NCBI GenBank assembly: GCA_934122155.1
Contig: CAKOVX010000009.1
Location: forward strand, 1-51,198
Direction: 5' to 3'
Length of the DNA stretch: 51,198 nt
From: an uncultured Clostridia bacterium
GTDB taxonomy: Bacteria > Bacillota > Clostridia > TANB77 > CAG-508
This document shows, piece by piece, positions 18,215 to 26,965 of this stretch. Numbering within the stretch: position 1 is the stretch's first letter; every line of letters starts with the position of its first letter. Made by a program: the position numbers and the translations under genes. Below the pieces are notes generated by a model. It was not told where the DNA came from. It searched no databases and saw only the letters and a list, made by a program, of their open reading frames with translations.

Positions 18215-18883
18215 TTATGTCAGTTTTTCTAAAGCCTTCTCAGCTGCTTGCATTTCTGCTTGTTTTTTGGTTTTGCCTTCTCCTGTTGCTAAAGCTTTTT
18301 CATTGCAATAAACTTCAACTGTAAAAGTTTTTTCATGGTCTGGACCTGTTGTTTTTATAACTTCGTAATTTATATGTACACTTCCATTTTGTTGTAGTTT
18401 TTCTTGTAATACTGTTTTATGGTCTTTCATTCCAACATTTTTACTAGAAGCTTCAACAGCCTCTGCTAAATTTGTTATAATAAATTTTTCGGCTTCTTCT
18501 AGTCCACTGTCAAAATATATTGCTGCAATAACAGCTTCAACACTATCGGCTAAAATTGCTGGTTTTGTTCTTCCATGACTTACAGCCTCACTTTTTCCTA
18601 AATATAAGAAATCACTAAAATGATGTTTTTGTGCTACTAAATATAAACTGTCTTCACATACCACTTCTGCCCTCACTTTAGTCATTTCTCCTTCTTTTAA
18701 GTGTGGATAATGAGTATAAATATACTTACTTGATAAAAACTCTAAAATACTGTCTCCTAAGAACTCAAGTTTTTCATTGCTTTCTATATGGTGTTCATAT
18801 GCATATGATGTATGTGTTAAGGCATTTTTTAACAAGTTTTTATCTTTAAATGTATAGCCAATACTTTTTTCTAATTCTTCCAT
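18215..18883 (-). CDS. rnc: Ribonuclease III
   Basis: Double-strand-specific RNase for rRNA and mRNA processing. The RNase III domain (1-150) holds the nine-residue signature in NEKLEFLGDSILEF and the downstream acidic residues (K-P-A-I-L-A-D-S-V-E-A). A dsRNA-binding domain (about 155-222) ends in the G-E-G-K-T-K-K-Q-A-E helix. 222 residues, normal length. Divergent from rplM across a 200-bp gap. Confidence 0.97.
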   Translation of the reverse strand: MEELEKSIGYTFKDKNLLKNALTHTSYAYEHHIESNEKLEFLGDSILEFLSSKYIYTHYPHLKEGEMTKVRAEVVCEDSLYLVAQKHHFSDFLYLGKSEAVSHGRTKPAILADSVEAVIAAIYFDSGLEEAEKFIITNLAEAVEASSKNVGMKDHKTVLQEKLQQNGSVHINYEVIKTTGPDHEKTFTVEVYCNEKALATGEGKTKKQAEMQAAEKALEKLT

Positions 18884-18976
18884 CTTTTTACTCCCTTCTT
18901 TACCTATTATACATTATTTTCAATAAAAAGCAAATGTTTTTTTGACATGTAGTATCAATTTTTTTCGCTATTTTGC

Positions 18977-19005
18977 TTGACTTTTTTATGTTTTTGTATT
19001 AAAAT
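18977..19005 (+). promoter_or_regulatory. Promoter of rplM-rpsI
   Basis: TTGACT (18977-18982), 17 bases, TAAAAT (19000-19005). The leader of about 95 nt includes a CTTCTCCCCGGTAGCAAG segment (19040-19057), possibly part of an L13 autoregulatory leader, which I cannot confirm by folding. Confidence 0.7.
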
Positions 19006-19108
19006 ATTAAAGCGTATGTAAGATTGTTATTATTTTTGAGCTTCTCCCCGGTAGCAAGAAAATAGTTTCATATAGATATTTGAATTTGAAATGGAGGATA
19101 TGATTACC

Positions 19109-19546
19109 ATGAATAATACAACATATAGTGTTAAAAAAAGTGAAATTGAAAGCAAATGGTATATTATTGATGCAGCTGATAAGCCATTAGGTAGAGTTGC
19201 TGCTGAAGCTGCTAAATTATTAAGAGGAAAACATAAACCAACTTATACACCTCATATGGATGTTGGTGATCACGTTATTATTATTAATTGTGATAAAGTT
19301 GTTTTAACAGGTAAAAAATTAGACCAAAAAATTTATAGAAGTCATTCAGGATATATTGGTGGAATGAAAGAAATTAAAGCAAAAGATTTATTAGCTAAAA
19401 ATCCTGAAAGAATGATGACTCATGCCGTTGTAGGTATGCTTCCTCATACAAGACTTGGTAGACAAATGGCTAAAAAATTAAGAGTATATGCTGGTAGCGA
19501 ACATGAAAATATCGCTCAAAAACCTGAAGTTTGGGAGGTAAAATAA
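19109..19546 (+). CDS. rplM: 50S ribosomal protein L13
   Basis: Large-subunit protein recognised by W-Y-I-I-D-A-A-D-K-P-L-G-R, the H-K-P-T-Y-T-P-H-M-D-V-G-D motif and the VGMLPHTRLGRQM segment. 145 residues. Start chosen at ATG 19109 because GGAGG at 19093-19097 is 11 bases upstream; earlier ATGs at 19091 and 19100 overlap that site. rpsI follows after one base. Confidence 0.97.
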   Translation: MNNTTYSVKKSEIESKWYIIDAADKPLGRVAAEAAKLLRGKHKPTYTPHMDVGDHVIIINCDKVVLTGKKLDQKIYRSHSGYIGGMKEIKAKDLLAKNPERMMTHAVVGMLPHTRLGRQMAKKLRVYAGSEHENIAQKPEVWEVK

Positions 19547-19547
19547 A

Positions 19548-19952
19548 ATGGCTAAGAAATCTGATAATATTGTTTTTTTAGGAACAGGAAGAAGAAAAAA
19601 ATCAATTGCTAGAGTTAGATTAGTAGAAGGTAAAGGAAACATTACTGTAAATGGTAAAGCTTTAGATGAATACTTTGGAACAGAAGTATTAAAAGTTATA
19701 GTAAAACAACCATTAGTTGCAACTAATACATTAGATAAATATGATGTTATTTGTAAAGTAATTGGTGGTGGATTTACAGGTCAAGCAGGAGCTATTCGTC
19801 ATGGTATAGCAAGAGCATTAAATGAAGCTAATAGCGAATACAGACCAGCTTTAAAATCTGCTGGATTCTTAACAAGAGATCCTCGTATGAAAGAAAGAAA
19901 AAAATACGGTCTTAAAAAAGCTAGAAAAGCTCCACAATTCAGTAAGAGATAA
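19548..19952 (+). CDS. rpsI: 30S ribosomal protein S9
   Basis: Small-subunit protein whose C-terminal tail reaches the P site. G-T-G-R-R-K-K-S-I-A-R-V-R, the GGGFTGQAGAIRHGIARAL helix and the terminal FSKR are diagnostic. 134 residues. Second gene of the rplM operon, with GGGAGG inside the end of rplM serving as its ribosome site. Confidence 0.98.
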   Translation: MAKKSDNIVFLGTGRRKKSIARVRLVEGKGNITVNGKALDEYFGTEVLKVIVKQPLVATNTLDKYDVICKVIGGGFTGQAGAIRHGIARALNEANSEYRPALKSAGFLTRDPRMKERKKYGLKKARKAPQFSKR

Positions 19953-19958
19953 TATTTC

Positions 19959-19990
19959 AAAAGAAGTTGCAATATGCAACTTCTTTTTTT
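19959..19990 (+). terminator. Terminator of rplM-rpsI
   Basis: AAGAAGTTGCA and TGCAACTTCTT pair around ATA and are followed by a run of T. Confidence 0.9.
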
Positions 19991-19993
19991 GCT

Positions 19994-20716
19994 TTATTCT
20001 ATTATATCTATTGCGTTGTCTTTAGTTATTCCATCTAAATTATAATAGGTATTTGGTATTTCTCCCACTATCACCCCTTCAGCTATGAGTACTTGATTTG
20101 ATATTTCTTCTTGTATTGTTTTAAATGGTGTTAGTATTACAACATTACATTTTATTTCTAAGTAAATTCTATGTAATGTTTGATTTATTCCAGCAGTGCT
20201 AAACTCAGATCTTAAATCTGTTTGTATATCTCCCACCATTTGAATTTTTATATTTACTTTTGGCCCCATTCCAGAAAATAGTTTACTTCCTAAAAAACTG
20301 CCTAATGGAATTTTAAATTTGCTATTTTCTTCTCTTTCTAATTCTTCTTGTATATATACTGGAATATCAGATATTATCTTATTTATTGTAAAAATATTAG
20401 TACCCACTCTCGTTATATTTCCATTTTGATCTTTACTTATTTCTAATATGTCATCATATTCGTATTTTGCCATTACCTCTGTTACTTTTATATTAGACAC
20501 TTTAGTTGCAACAGATCTGGCAATACTTTTACAATTTTCTTCTATTATTGGTTGTATTCCGTTTATCCCAATAGTAGCTACACTAATAGCTATTATTAGT
20601 ATAACTACTATTTTTGTCACTTTTGATGCATTTCTTTGTTTTTTGGGGTTCATATTATTTTGTATTATTATCTTTGGCAATCTAAATCTATTTCGTGAAT
20701 ATATTTTATCATCCAT
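19994..20716 (-). CDS. yunB: Sporulation protein YunB
   Basis: One membrane segment (about 33-52), then the YunB domain: an N-terminal alpha segment with K-Y-D-D-I-L-E-I-like text, N-I-F-T-I-N-K-I, the I-P-L-G-S-F-L-G-S-K-L-F-S-G-M-G-P core, and SEFSTAGINQTLHRIYL, all strongly conserved. YunB is needed for normal spores in Bacillus and its molecular role is unclear. It overlaps the end of the SPOCS/LysM gene by eight bases on the same strand, indicating one operon. Confidence 0.93.
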   Translation of the reverse strand: MDDKIYSRNRFRLPKIIIQNNMNPKKQRNASKVTKIVVILIIAISVATIGINGIQPIIEENCKSIARSVATKVSNIKVTEVMAKYEYDDILEISKDQNGNITRVGTNIFTINKIISDIPVYIQEELEREENSKFKIPLGSFLGSKLFSGMGPKVNIKIQMVGDIQTDLRSEFSTAGINQTLHRIYLEIKCNVVILTPFKTIQEEISNQVLIAEGVIVGEIPNTYYNLDGITKDNAIDIIE

Positions 20717-22241
20717 GATATCTAGGAATATATAATTGTTTTCCCACTTGAAGATTATCTGGATTTTCTATTCCATTTACCCTGCTAATATCCTCTACTG
20801 TACTTCCAAATTTTTTGGCAATGCTCCATAAAGAATCACCTGATTTTACAAAATATATTATCATACTGTATTGGCAGGATGTTCTATTTTCTGTTTCTGT
20901 GACTTCATCTATAATAGAAACACTGCTATCCTTCCCACTAATAGCTGTAAAACTTAAATCTACTTTAATGTCTATGCTCTCATCAGGCATTACTATAAAG
21001 TTTTGTGCATCTATTTCAATTACTGTGTCTATATTACTTCCAGAATTTACTCCATCAAAATCCATTGTAAAACTAAATGGTACACTTACCTCTTTTGTCT
21101 CTACACCAGTGTTGCCAGCTCCGGCAAATATAAAGTTTAGCTTTAAATCGCCATCATATATTATTCTGTCATTTAATATGGTTTGCTCCTCAATAACAGG
21201 AAGTACCTCTACATCATATATTTTTCTTGAACCTATTTCTGGTATTACTTGTTTTTCTCTAATGTTACATACTTGTTTTCTTGAGTTCTGGTTTTGCATT
21301 ATCTTTACACTCTTTCGATTAAATTGCAAATTTTTAGTTGGACTATATAAATCCTGTATCATTTGTATGCTTCTATTTTCATATGCCTCACAATATGCCT
21401 CTATTTCTGCTTCCACATATATTGAGTGGTCTTCTACATTGTTTGGTTTTATAATAATATTTTTTATTTCATATTTTACGTTGCAATTATGTTCTTCACT
21501 AATATTTTGCAAGTCTATAAAACCAACTACTGGAATAGTTGCTTCTTTCATATTTATGCGATTATCTTCTGTTAAATATATAATCTTTACTTGCAAGTCT
21601 GACTTAATAAGGACCTTATTGTAACTTATTTTTGTATCACGATTTGTTATTTTTAAGTCTGCTTTCATTATTTCTACTAAATTGTCTGCTTCATCAATAT
21701 TTATTGTATCTTTTGCATACACTTTTGTGTTTCCACTTCCTATTAACGAGTTTATTTGAAATTCTTTATTTAAACACTGTACATCTCTTAAATTATTTAT
21801 TTCTTTTATATATTCAACTTGCTCATTTGATGACACCTTTGCATCTACTTCTAAAATAGCCTTTACATGTATTTTTCTTCCGTTTAGGACATGAGCTTCT
21901 AAGCCTTTTAAGTTAATATTTGCATCTAAGCTCATATTACTTCTTACCTTTTCCATATCAATTGTCTGAGTAAAATCTATATTTGTATTTAAGCTTCTTA
22001 CTTGATTTTCCTCTGTATCTGCCAAATACATAATGTATGTATTTACACAACCATCTAATTTAATTTTTCCATCCATAATTTCTTTTTTATAAATGCAAAC
22101 TATTCCACTATTGCTAATAATATTTAATATATCTGGCTTTACGTCAGGAACAATACAATCTTCTTCTACCATAAATATATCTCTTTTTTGCTCAATAATT
22201 TGATTTAAGGTTAGACTATCTTTTGCTGTTTCAACCGCCAT
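20709..22241 (-). CDS. SPOCS (DUF3794) repeat protein with C-terminal LysM
   Basis: Three DUF3794/SPOCS-type beta domains span about residues 15-440, showing repeated V-x-A-x-L-x-V-D and V-P-F-x-x-x-x-D patterns, and a LysM domain (about 463-508; SGDSLWSIAKKFG and PDNLQVGKQLYIP) ends the protein. This architecture is typical of clostridial spore coat or cortex-interface proteins, with LysM binding peptidoglycan. ATG 22241 is used: GGGAGGG lies 10 bases upstream, whereas ATG 22289 has none. yunB overlaps its stop. Confidence 0.9.
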   Translation of the reverse strand: MAVETAKDSLTLNQIIEQKRDIFMVEEDCIVPDVKPDILNIISNSGIVCIYKKEIMDGKIKLDGCVNTYIMYLADTEENQVRSLNTNIDFTQTIDMEKVRSNMSLDANINLKGLEAHVLNGRKIHVKAILEVDAKVSSNEQVEYIKEINNLRDVQCLNKEFQINSLIGSGNTKVYAKDTINIDEADNLVEIMKADLKITNRDTKISYNKVLIKSDLQVKIIYLTEDNRINMKEATIPVVGFIDLQNISEEHNCNVKYEIKNIIIKPNNVEDHSIYVEAEIEAYCEAYENRSIQMIQDLYSPTKNLQFNRKSVKIMQNQNSRKQVCNIREKQVIPEIGSRKIYDVEVLPVIEEQTILNDRIIYDGDLKLNFIFAGAGNTGVETKEVSVPFSFTMDFDGVNSGSNIDTVIEIDAQNFIVMPDESIDIKVDLSFTAISGKDSSVSIIDEVTETENRTSCQYSMIIYFVKSGDSLWSIAKKFGSTVEDISRVNGIENPDNLQVGKQLYIPRYHG

Positions 22242-22290
22242 TTTCAAATCCCTCCCATTCGTTTTTATTAATATATATTGACAAGGCATA

Positions 22291-22319
22291 AAAAAAATTC
22301 CTAAAATTAGGAATTTTTT
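22291..22319 (-). terminator. Terminator after veg
   Basis: AAAAAATTCCTAA and TTAGGAATTTTTT form a short stem a few bases beyond the veg stop, with T-rich sequence on both strands. Confidence 0.75.
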
Positions 22320-22333
22320 ATTGTTTTATTTTA

Positions 22334-22630
22334 TTATGCTAAGCTTTTTTGTTTTTTTACATCTGTTACTGGTGGGAGCAATGGACTATATCCATTTCCG
22401 TCAAATACATCTACTTCAACAGTTCTTGTTAAAATATCTGTATAGCTATAAGTAACATTTCTATTTTCCTCCTCATATTTTATGACAAAAATATTTGGAT
22501 AGGCTTTTTCTATTGTAGCTTCTTTTTCAAAGGTTTTACATCTTCCTAGTGACCCTTTGACCATTATCTTTTGTCCTATCATCTCATTAATGTCAGTCTT
22601 TAAATTAGTAATATCATTTGGACAAATCAT
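22334..22630 (-). CDS. veg: Veg protein
   Basis: Small SH3-like protein of the Veg family (linked to biofilm gene control in Bacillus). D-I-N-E-M-I-G-Q-K-I, G-R-C-K-T-F-E-K, Y-P-N-I-F-V-I-K-Y and V-T-Y-S-Y-T-D-I-L-T-R-T-V-E are the family signature. Start is ATG 22630, since the promoter's -10 box is at 22660-22665 and longer versions would begin before the transcript. veg follows yabG, as in Bacillus. Confidence 0.93.
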   Translation of the reverse strand: MICPNDITNLKTDINEMIGQKIMVKGSLGRCKTFEKEATIEKAYPNIFVIKYEEENRNVTYSYTDILTRTVEVDVFDGNGYSPLLPPVTDVKKQKSLA

Positions 22631-22659
22631 ATCATCACCTACTTCATTAAGATAGGCAA

Positions 22660-22688
22660 ATCTTATCATTTAAAGTCGATTTTGTCAA
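22660..22688 (-). promoter_or_regulatory. Strong promoter of veg
   Basis: TTGACA (22683-22688), 17 bases, TAAGAT (22660-22665), a near-consensus sigma-A promoter with a leader of about 20 nt. Confidence 0.88.
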
Positions 22689-22703
22689 AGAAGGTTTGTT
22701 CGC

Positions 22704-22775
22704 ATTTGTGTTACCTAGCTCAGCTTTTTTAATATTTATAAGTCTTATATTACATTTGTGTTACGATTGTGTTAC
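22704..22775. repeat. Three TTGTGTTAC direct repeats upstream of veg
   Basis: The nonamer TTGTGTTAC occurs at 22706-22714, 22756-22764 and 22767-22775, between yabG and the veg promoter. Two copies are 11 bases apart and the third 50 bases away, one and about five helical turns, as expected of a regulator binding one face of DNA. Confidence 0.5.
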
Positions 22776-22798
22776 AATATTTTTACTGATTGATAATT

Positions 22799-23624
22799 CT
22801 ATATTGTCAACAATTTCTTTTTGCCATTTCCGCCTGTGCCACTTACTCCTTTTTGTCCATCTCGTAATTCTTTTTCAATGTCTTTTATTGTAACAAATTT
22901 TCTTTCATCTGTAATAGCAATTCTTTCTGCCACAATTATCGGATCCATAAAATCAATTAAAATTCTAGCTGGTGAAGAGGCAAAATTAGCTCCTGCCATC
23001 ATTATTCCTTCATAATAACTTTGGCATGCACCTGCAAAAATTACTAAGTCATCTCTTGTATTATTCTTTCTTGCCTCTTCCACTGCTTTTATAAAATATC
23101 CAGAATTTCTATAATTATATATATCAGTAAAGTTTTTGCCTTTTTTTATCATACCGTCATGTCCTGTTATTACTAATATTTCTGGTTTATACCTTTTTAC
23201 TAAGTTCCCTACAAAAGTGGGTTGCTTTCTTTCTGGAATGTTTTTAACAATTGCATTTAGTCCTACTTTTTTATAATATATATTTGATTTTTCACTATAC
23301 TTTTTATCACCATCAATGTGTAGAATTTTTCCTGTATGGACTATTGTTTTTTCTCTTACCTCTTTATCACTTTTTAATAATTTTTCTCTTGTTTTTATTC
23401 TTCTTTCAACTGTCTCTTCCATAGCTTTTAGGTGTTCTGCAACCCTATTAGCTTCTATTAATTCTAAATCATCTATATCACTATCTGCTTGAATTCTAAC
23501 TGTTAATCCGTTTAAGTATTGCTATATCTCCGTTACTTGTTTCTATTATTCTCTCGACTATAAAATAAATGTCTTTTCCATAGGAAATTCTTCCTACTAT
23601 ATCTCCTTTTTTTATTTTTTTCAT
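22799..23624 (-). CDS. yabG: Sporulation-specific protease YabG, +1 frameshift at CGG
   Basis: Coat-maturation cysteine protease. ATG 23624 (AAGGGAAG upstream) opens MKKIKKGDIVGRISYGKDI, the family's SH3-like start, but that frame ends CTT AAA CGG ATT AAC AGT TAG. Skipping the C at 23510 gives LKGLTVRIQADS and DDLE, the expected continuation, then the protease region with VLHIDGD-like text, LVITGHDG, NYRNSGYF and FAGACQSYYEGIMMAGANFASSP. Total 274 residues, close to the usual 290. A start at 23422 would remove the N-terminal domain. veg is next on the same strand. Confidence 0.88.
23507..23510 (-). other. CGGA +1 frameshift site in yabG
   Basis: Codon 39 is CGG (C at 23510), four codons before TAG. 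GGA read from 23509 gives the glycine after L-K that YabG proteins share. Confidence 0.85.
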
Positions 23625-23713
23625 ACCAATCTTCCCTTCTATTTATATAGGGTTATGGTATTTTATGTCGATTTTTGTATAATTGTGACTAATAATTTAA
23701 ACTTATTTACTTT

Positions 23714-25162
23714 TTATATATTCTTTATATTTTTCTTTTGGAATATTATAAATGTTGGAATCAGCATTATAGCCATATATATTACTATTATTGCAATTGA
23801 AAATGGTAATGTTATTCCTTCAAATGTTGGTATTCCTCCCCAGAAATATTCTGTTAAATTCCAGTTTGGTGTAACAAAATATTTAATCCAATCTAGCTTT
23901 AAGTTCAATGCCAACATATTGATAATTGAACTTCCCATATATCCTAGTAATGAAATAGTTATTGCTAATGCTGAGTTTGTAAATATTGTGCTAAATGCAA
24001 ATGCAAGAGTCATAAGTAAAATATACATTGGCGCTTTTCCTAGTGCTTGCATAGCTAAATATTGTATTGTATTTATTTGTTTTACATTATTTATTGTGTG
24101 GTCATAAATTATAGTTGGATCTTTAAAGCTATCAAATCCTTGTATTAATCCACCTACTACAAATTGCATTAAGATAACTAGTATTATAACTATAATAGCA
24201 ACAATTATGCTGGTTATAAATTTAGACGCCAAGATTGTACTTCTTTTATATGGTTTAATTAAAAGTAATTTTATTGTACCTTTGCTAAATTCTTCACTTA
24301 CTATTACCCCTGCTGTCATCATAAACATTACTATCAAAAATATTTCATATTCGTCAAATGTACTTAGTAGTATTCCCTTTGCACTACTTGTATCTCCAAC
24401 AGTAGTTCCATTTTCAATATCATATTTGTTTATTGCTGCTGTTTCTTGATCTTCATAATACTGTTTTTTAGAATTATGATTTTTTTCTATTTCTCCAAAA
24501 TCATAACTTCTAATGTCTTCCATTGCTACCATATAGCTGTTTAAACAATTATTTTTATAGTCATTTCCATAAGGAATATCTTTTTCTAATCTCCATATTA
24601 CTATTTGTCTACTTATTTCATAGCCTCTTATTTGATTTTGAAGCTCTTTTATTTCTAATTTATTAGTAGTTTTTTCCTGCATTGCTTTTAGCTCATCTAT
24701 TTCAGTATTTTTTTCTTTTAGTTCCTCTTCGGCAAAATATCTCCAATCATCTGTATCTAGCCTTTTTATATATTCATCATATTTTTCCTTTGCTGCCTTC
24801 AATTCAGCTTCATTTTTCTCTTGATATGTGAAATAATTTATATTTGAAATACAGCTTCTCATTTCTGATTGTATTATTTGAGCTTGCCAGCTTTTCTCAT
24901 CATATTTTTTAACTAATTTGTATACATCCACTTGGGTTTTATATTCCGCATACAAGTCTTTATCTTTTATTGGATCAATAGTCTTTAATTGTTCTTCATA
25001 AAAACTAATTTCTTCTTCTATGTAGTCATAATATGAATTTCCAAAGTCAATTTTATATATAACATTAGTAAGAATAATAAAGGCTAGTGTAACCAATAAT
25101 GTAATTATTAAACTTTTCTTTTTAAATATTTTCTTTAATTCGTTTTGGATTAAACTAATCAA
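23714..25162 (-). CDS. ABC transporter permease (ABC-2 type)
   Basis: One N-terminal membrane segment (about 20-38), a large extracytoplasmic, coiled-coil-rich domain (about 40-265), then five membrane segments to the C-terminus, the ABC-2 exporter layout. M-I-S-L-I-Q-N-E-L-K-K-I-F-K-K-K is a typical start. It overlaps the ATPase gene by eight bases. Substrate unknown; bacitracin-type peptide or lipid export is common for this class. Confidence 0.9.
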   Translation of the reverse strand: MISLIQNELKKIFKKKSLIITLLVTLAFIILTNVIYKIDFGNSYYDYIEEEISFYEEQLKTIDPIKDKDLYAEYKTQVDVYKLVKKYDEKSWQAQIIQSEMRSCISNINYFTYQEKNEAELKAAKEKYDEYIKRLDTDDWRYFAEEELKEKNTEIDELKAMQEKTTNKLEIKELQNQIRGYEISRQIVIWRLEKDIPYGNDYKNNCLNSYMVAMEDIRSYDFGEIEKNHNSKKQYYEDQETAAINKYDIENGTTVGDTSSAKGILLSTFDEYEIFLIVMFMMTAGVIVSEEFSKGTIKLLLIKPYKRSTILASKFITSIIVAIIVIILVILMQFVVGGLIQGFDSFKDPTIIYDHTINNVKQINTIQYLAMQALGKAPMYILLMTLAFAFSTIFTNSALAITISLLGYMGSSIINMLALNLKLDWIKYFVTPNWNLTEYFWGGIPTFEGITLPFSIAIIVIYMAIMLIPTFIIFQKKNIKNI

Positions 25163-26060
25163 TTGTATTACCCCCTGTCTTTTTTAAGAATGCATCTTCT
25201 AATGATAGTTTTTCTTCATTGACCTCATACACCTTAATATTATTTTCTACTAATGTCTTTACTACACCTGGAATTTGCTCTCTTTCGGCTATTATAGTAA
25301 ATTCTGCTTTTCCTTTTATCTCAATTTGCCCTGATATTATCTCAGCTACCTTTTCTGTATTATCTACTACTATTTTATAATGTGCCTCATTAGTAGATTT
25401 TATTGCTGTAATGTCATTAGTTTCAATTACTTCACCATTTTGAATAATACAAACTTTGTTACAAAGCGTTTCCATCTCGGCTAAATTATGACTTGATATA
25501 AATATTGCCATTCCTTGTTTTGCTAAAACCTTTAAAAGGTCTCTCATCTCTTTTATACCTTCTGGATCCAGTCCATTTGTTGGTTCATCTAAAACTAATA
25601 GGTTTGGATTGTGTAGTATAGCTTGTGCTACGCCTAATCTTTGTCTCATACCTAGTGAATACTTAGATACCTTATCATTTATACGGTTTTCTAGCTTAAC
25701 TAGTTTTACAACCTCCATTATTCTTTCTTTTGTAATACCTTTATACATATTTGCAACTAATTTTAGATTTTCATATCCTGTTAAATACATATACAAGTCT
25801 GGGTTTTCAATAATTGCTCCTACTCTTCTTATAGCTTTAGTAAAGTCTTTTCTTATATCATATCCATTTATATTAACCTCTCCACTCGTAATTCCTTGAA
25901 GGCCTAATATTAGCTTAATTGTTGTAGTTTTTCCTGCTCCGTTTGGTCCTATAAAGCCTAAAATATCTCCTTCATTTACTTCTAGAGAAACCCCTTTTAA
26001 AATTTCTTTTTTACCTATTTTTTTATGTATGTCTTTACATTTTAATATCGTTTCTGCCAT
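25155..26060 (-). CDS. ABC transporter ATP-binding protein
   Basis: Walker A GPNGAGKTT (about 40-48), signature YSLGMRQRLG, Walker B LLVLDEPTNGLDP and a switch histidine (SSHN). The C-terminal extension after residue 220 is typical of BcrA/CcmA-like exporter ATPases. ATG 26060 is chosen as the GGGAG site lies ahead of it; an in-frame start at 26105 gives an unlikely extension. Forms an exporter with the overlapping permease gene. Confidence 0.93.
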   Translation of the reverse strand: MAETILKCKDIHKKIGKKEILKGVSLEVNEGDILGFIGPNGAGKTTTIKLILGLQGITSGEVNINGYDIRKDFTKAIRRVGAIIENPDLYMYLTGYENLKLVANMYKGITKERIMEVVKLVKLENRINDKVSKYSLGMRQRLGVAQAILHNPNLLVLDEPTNGLDPEGIKEMRDLLKVLAKQGMAIFISSHNLAEMETLCNKVCIIQNGEVIETNDITAIKSTNEAHYKIVVDNTEKVAEIISGQIEIKGKAEFTIIAEREQIPGVVKTLVENNIKVYEVNEEKLSLEDAFLKKTGGNTID

Positions 26061-26222
26061 ATTAAAAAATCTCCCTTTCATTATTTTACACGAATATTTT
26101 ACCACTAGATTCTTAAGAAAACTAGTGGTATTTTATTAAAATTTTATTAAGAAGTTTTTATTCATAATAAAGCTCAAGTACGAATACAATTAAACAAAAG
26201 TATTCTTATGGGGGTTTTCTTT

Positions 26223-26483
26223 ATGATTGGAATTTCAATTGAGGAGCGAGCTATTACTTTAGCTCATTATATTATAGATTCAAAAGATACAGTTAGAGGC
26301 GCCGCCAAAAAATTTGGTGTTAGTAAAAGTACTGTTCATAAAGACGTTAGTGAAAGATTACTTAAGATAAACCCTAGTTTAGCTCATCAAGTGCGTGAGA
26401 TATTAGATGAAAATAAAGCTGAAAGGCATATTCGTGGTGGTATGGCCACCAAATTAAAATATAGCCATGAAAAAGTAGGATAA
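26223..26483 (+). CDS. spoIIID: Sporulation transcription factor SpoIIID
   Basis: Mother-cell DNA-binding regulator acting after sigma-E. 86 residues: E-E-R-A-I-T-L-A-H-Y-I-I, the helix-turn-helix TVRGAAKKFGVSKSTVHKDV, and the basic C-terminal HIRGGMATKLKY arm. ATG 26223 lies eight bases after GGGGG. Note CGA is used as an ordinary arginine codon here. Confidence 0.97.
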   Translation: MIGISIEERAITLAHYIIDSKDTVRGAAKKFGVSKSTVHKDVSERLLKINPSLAHQVREILDENKAERHIRGGMATKLKYSHEKVG

Positions 26484-26487
26484 AAGT

Positions 26488-26518
26488 AGAGACAAAGCTT
26501 AAAAGCTTTGTCTCTTTT
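26488..26518 (+). terminator. Terminator of spoIIID
   Basis: AGAGACAAAGCTT and AAGCTTTGTCTCT pair tightly around two A's and are followed by TTT. Confidence 0.9.
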
Positions 26519-26522
26519 AAAA

Positions 26523-26690
26523 TTAGTTATTAAAATTGTTATTTCTTCTTTGTGCTTTTCTTGCTTTTCTGCATTCTGGGCATCTTTGAGGTTCATTTGT
26601 AAAACCTTTTTCAGCATAAAATTGTTGTTCACCTTCTGTGAAAACAAATTCAGCACCACAGTCTTTACATGTTAAAGTTTTGTCTGCCAT
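26523..26690 (-). CDS. Small zinc-ribbon protein
   Basis: 55 residues beginning MADKTLTCKDCGAEFVF, with a second Cys pair in RCPECRKARKAQRR. This is the small clostridial zinc-ribbon family, with two CxxC knuckles and a basic tail suggesting nucleic-acid binding. ATG 26690 has GGAGGAAAT just upstream. Single gene, convergent with spoIIID. Function unknown. Confidence 0.85.
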   Translation of the reverse strand: MADKTLTCKDCGAEFVFTEGEQQFYAEKGFTNEPQRCPECRKARKAQRRNNNFNN

Positions 26691-26965
26691 TTTAATTTCC
26701 TCCTTGTTAATTTTTGATATTTAATATTTTGACATATAAAACCTTTCTAATATCAATATCAAGAAGGAATAGTATTTACAAAATAATTAAATTCATTTAG
26801 ACTTTTTAAGTCCTTTGTATTTTAGCATATAAGTTAAAATAAAACAAGTAGTTTTTTTAATTCCTTGTAAAAATACAGAATTTTCACATTTTTTTCACAA
26901 ATGTGTTGTATGATATTTATGTTTTAAGATAAAATATATTTATATAAATTTTGGAGGTAGTTTTA

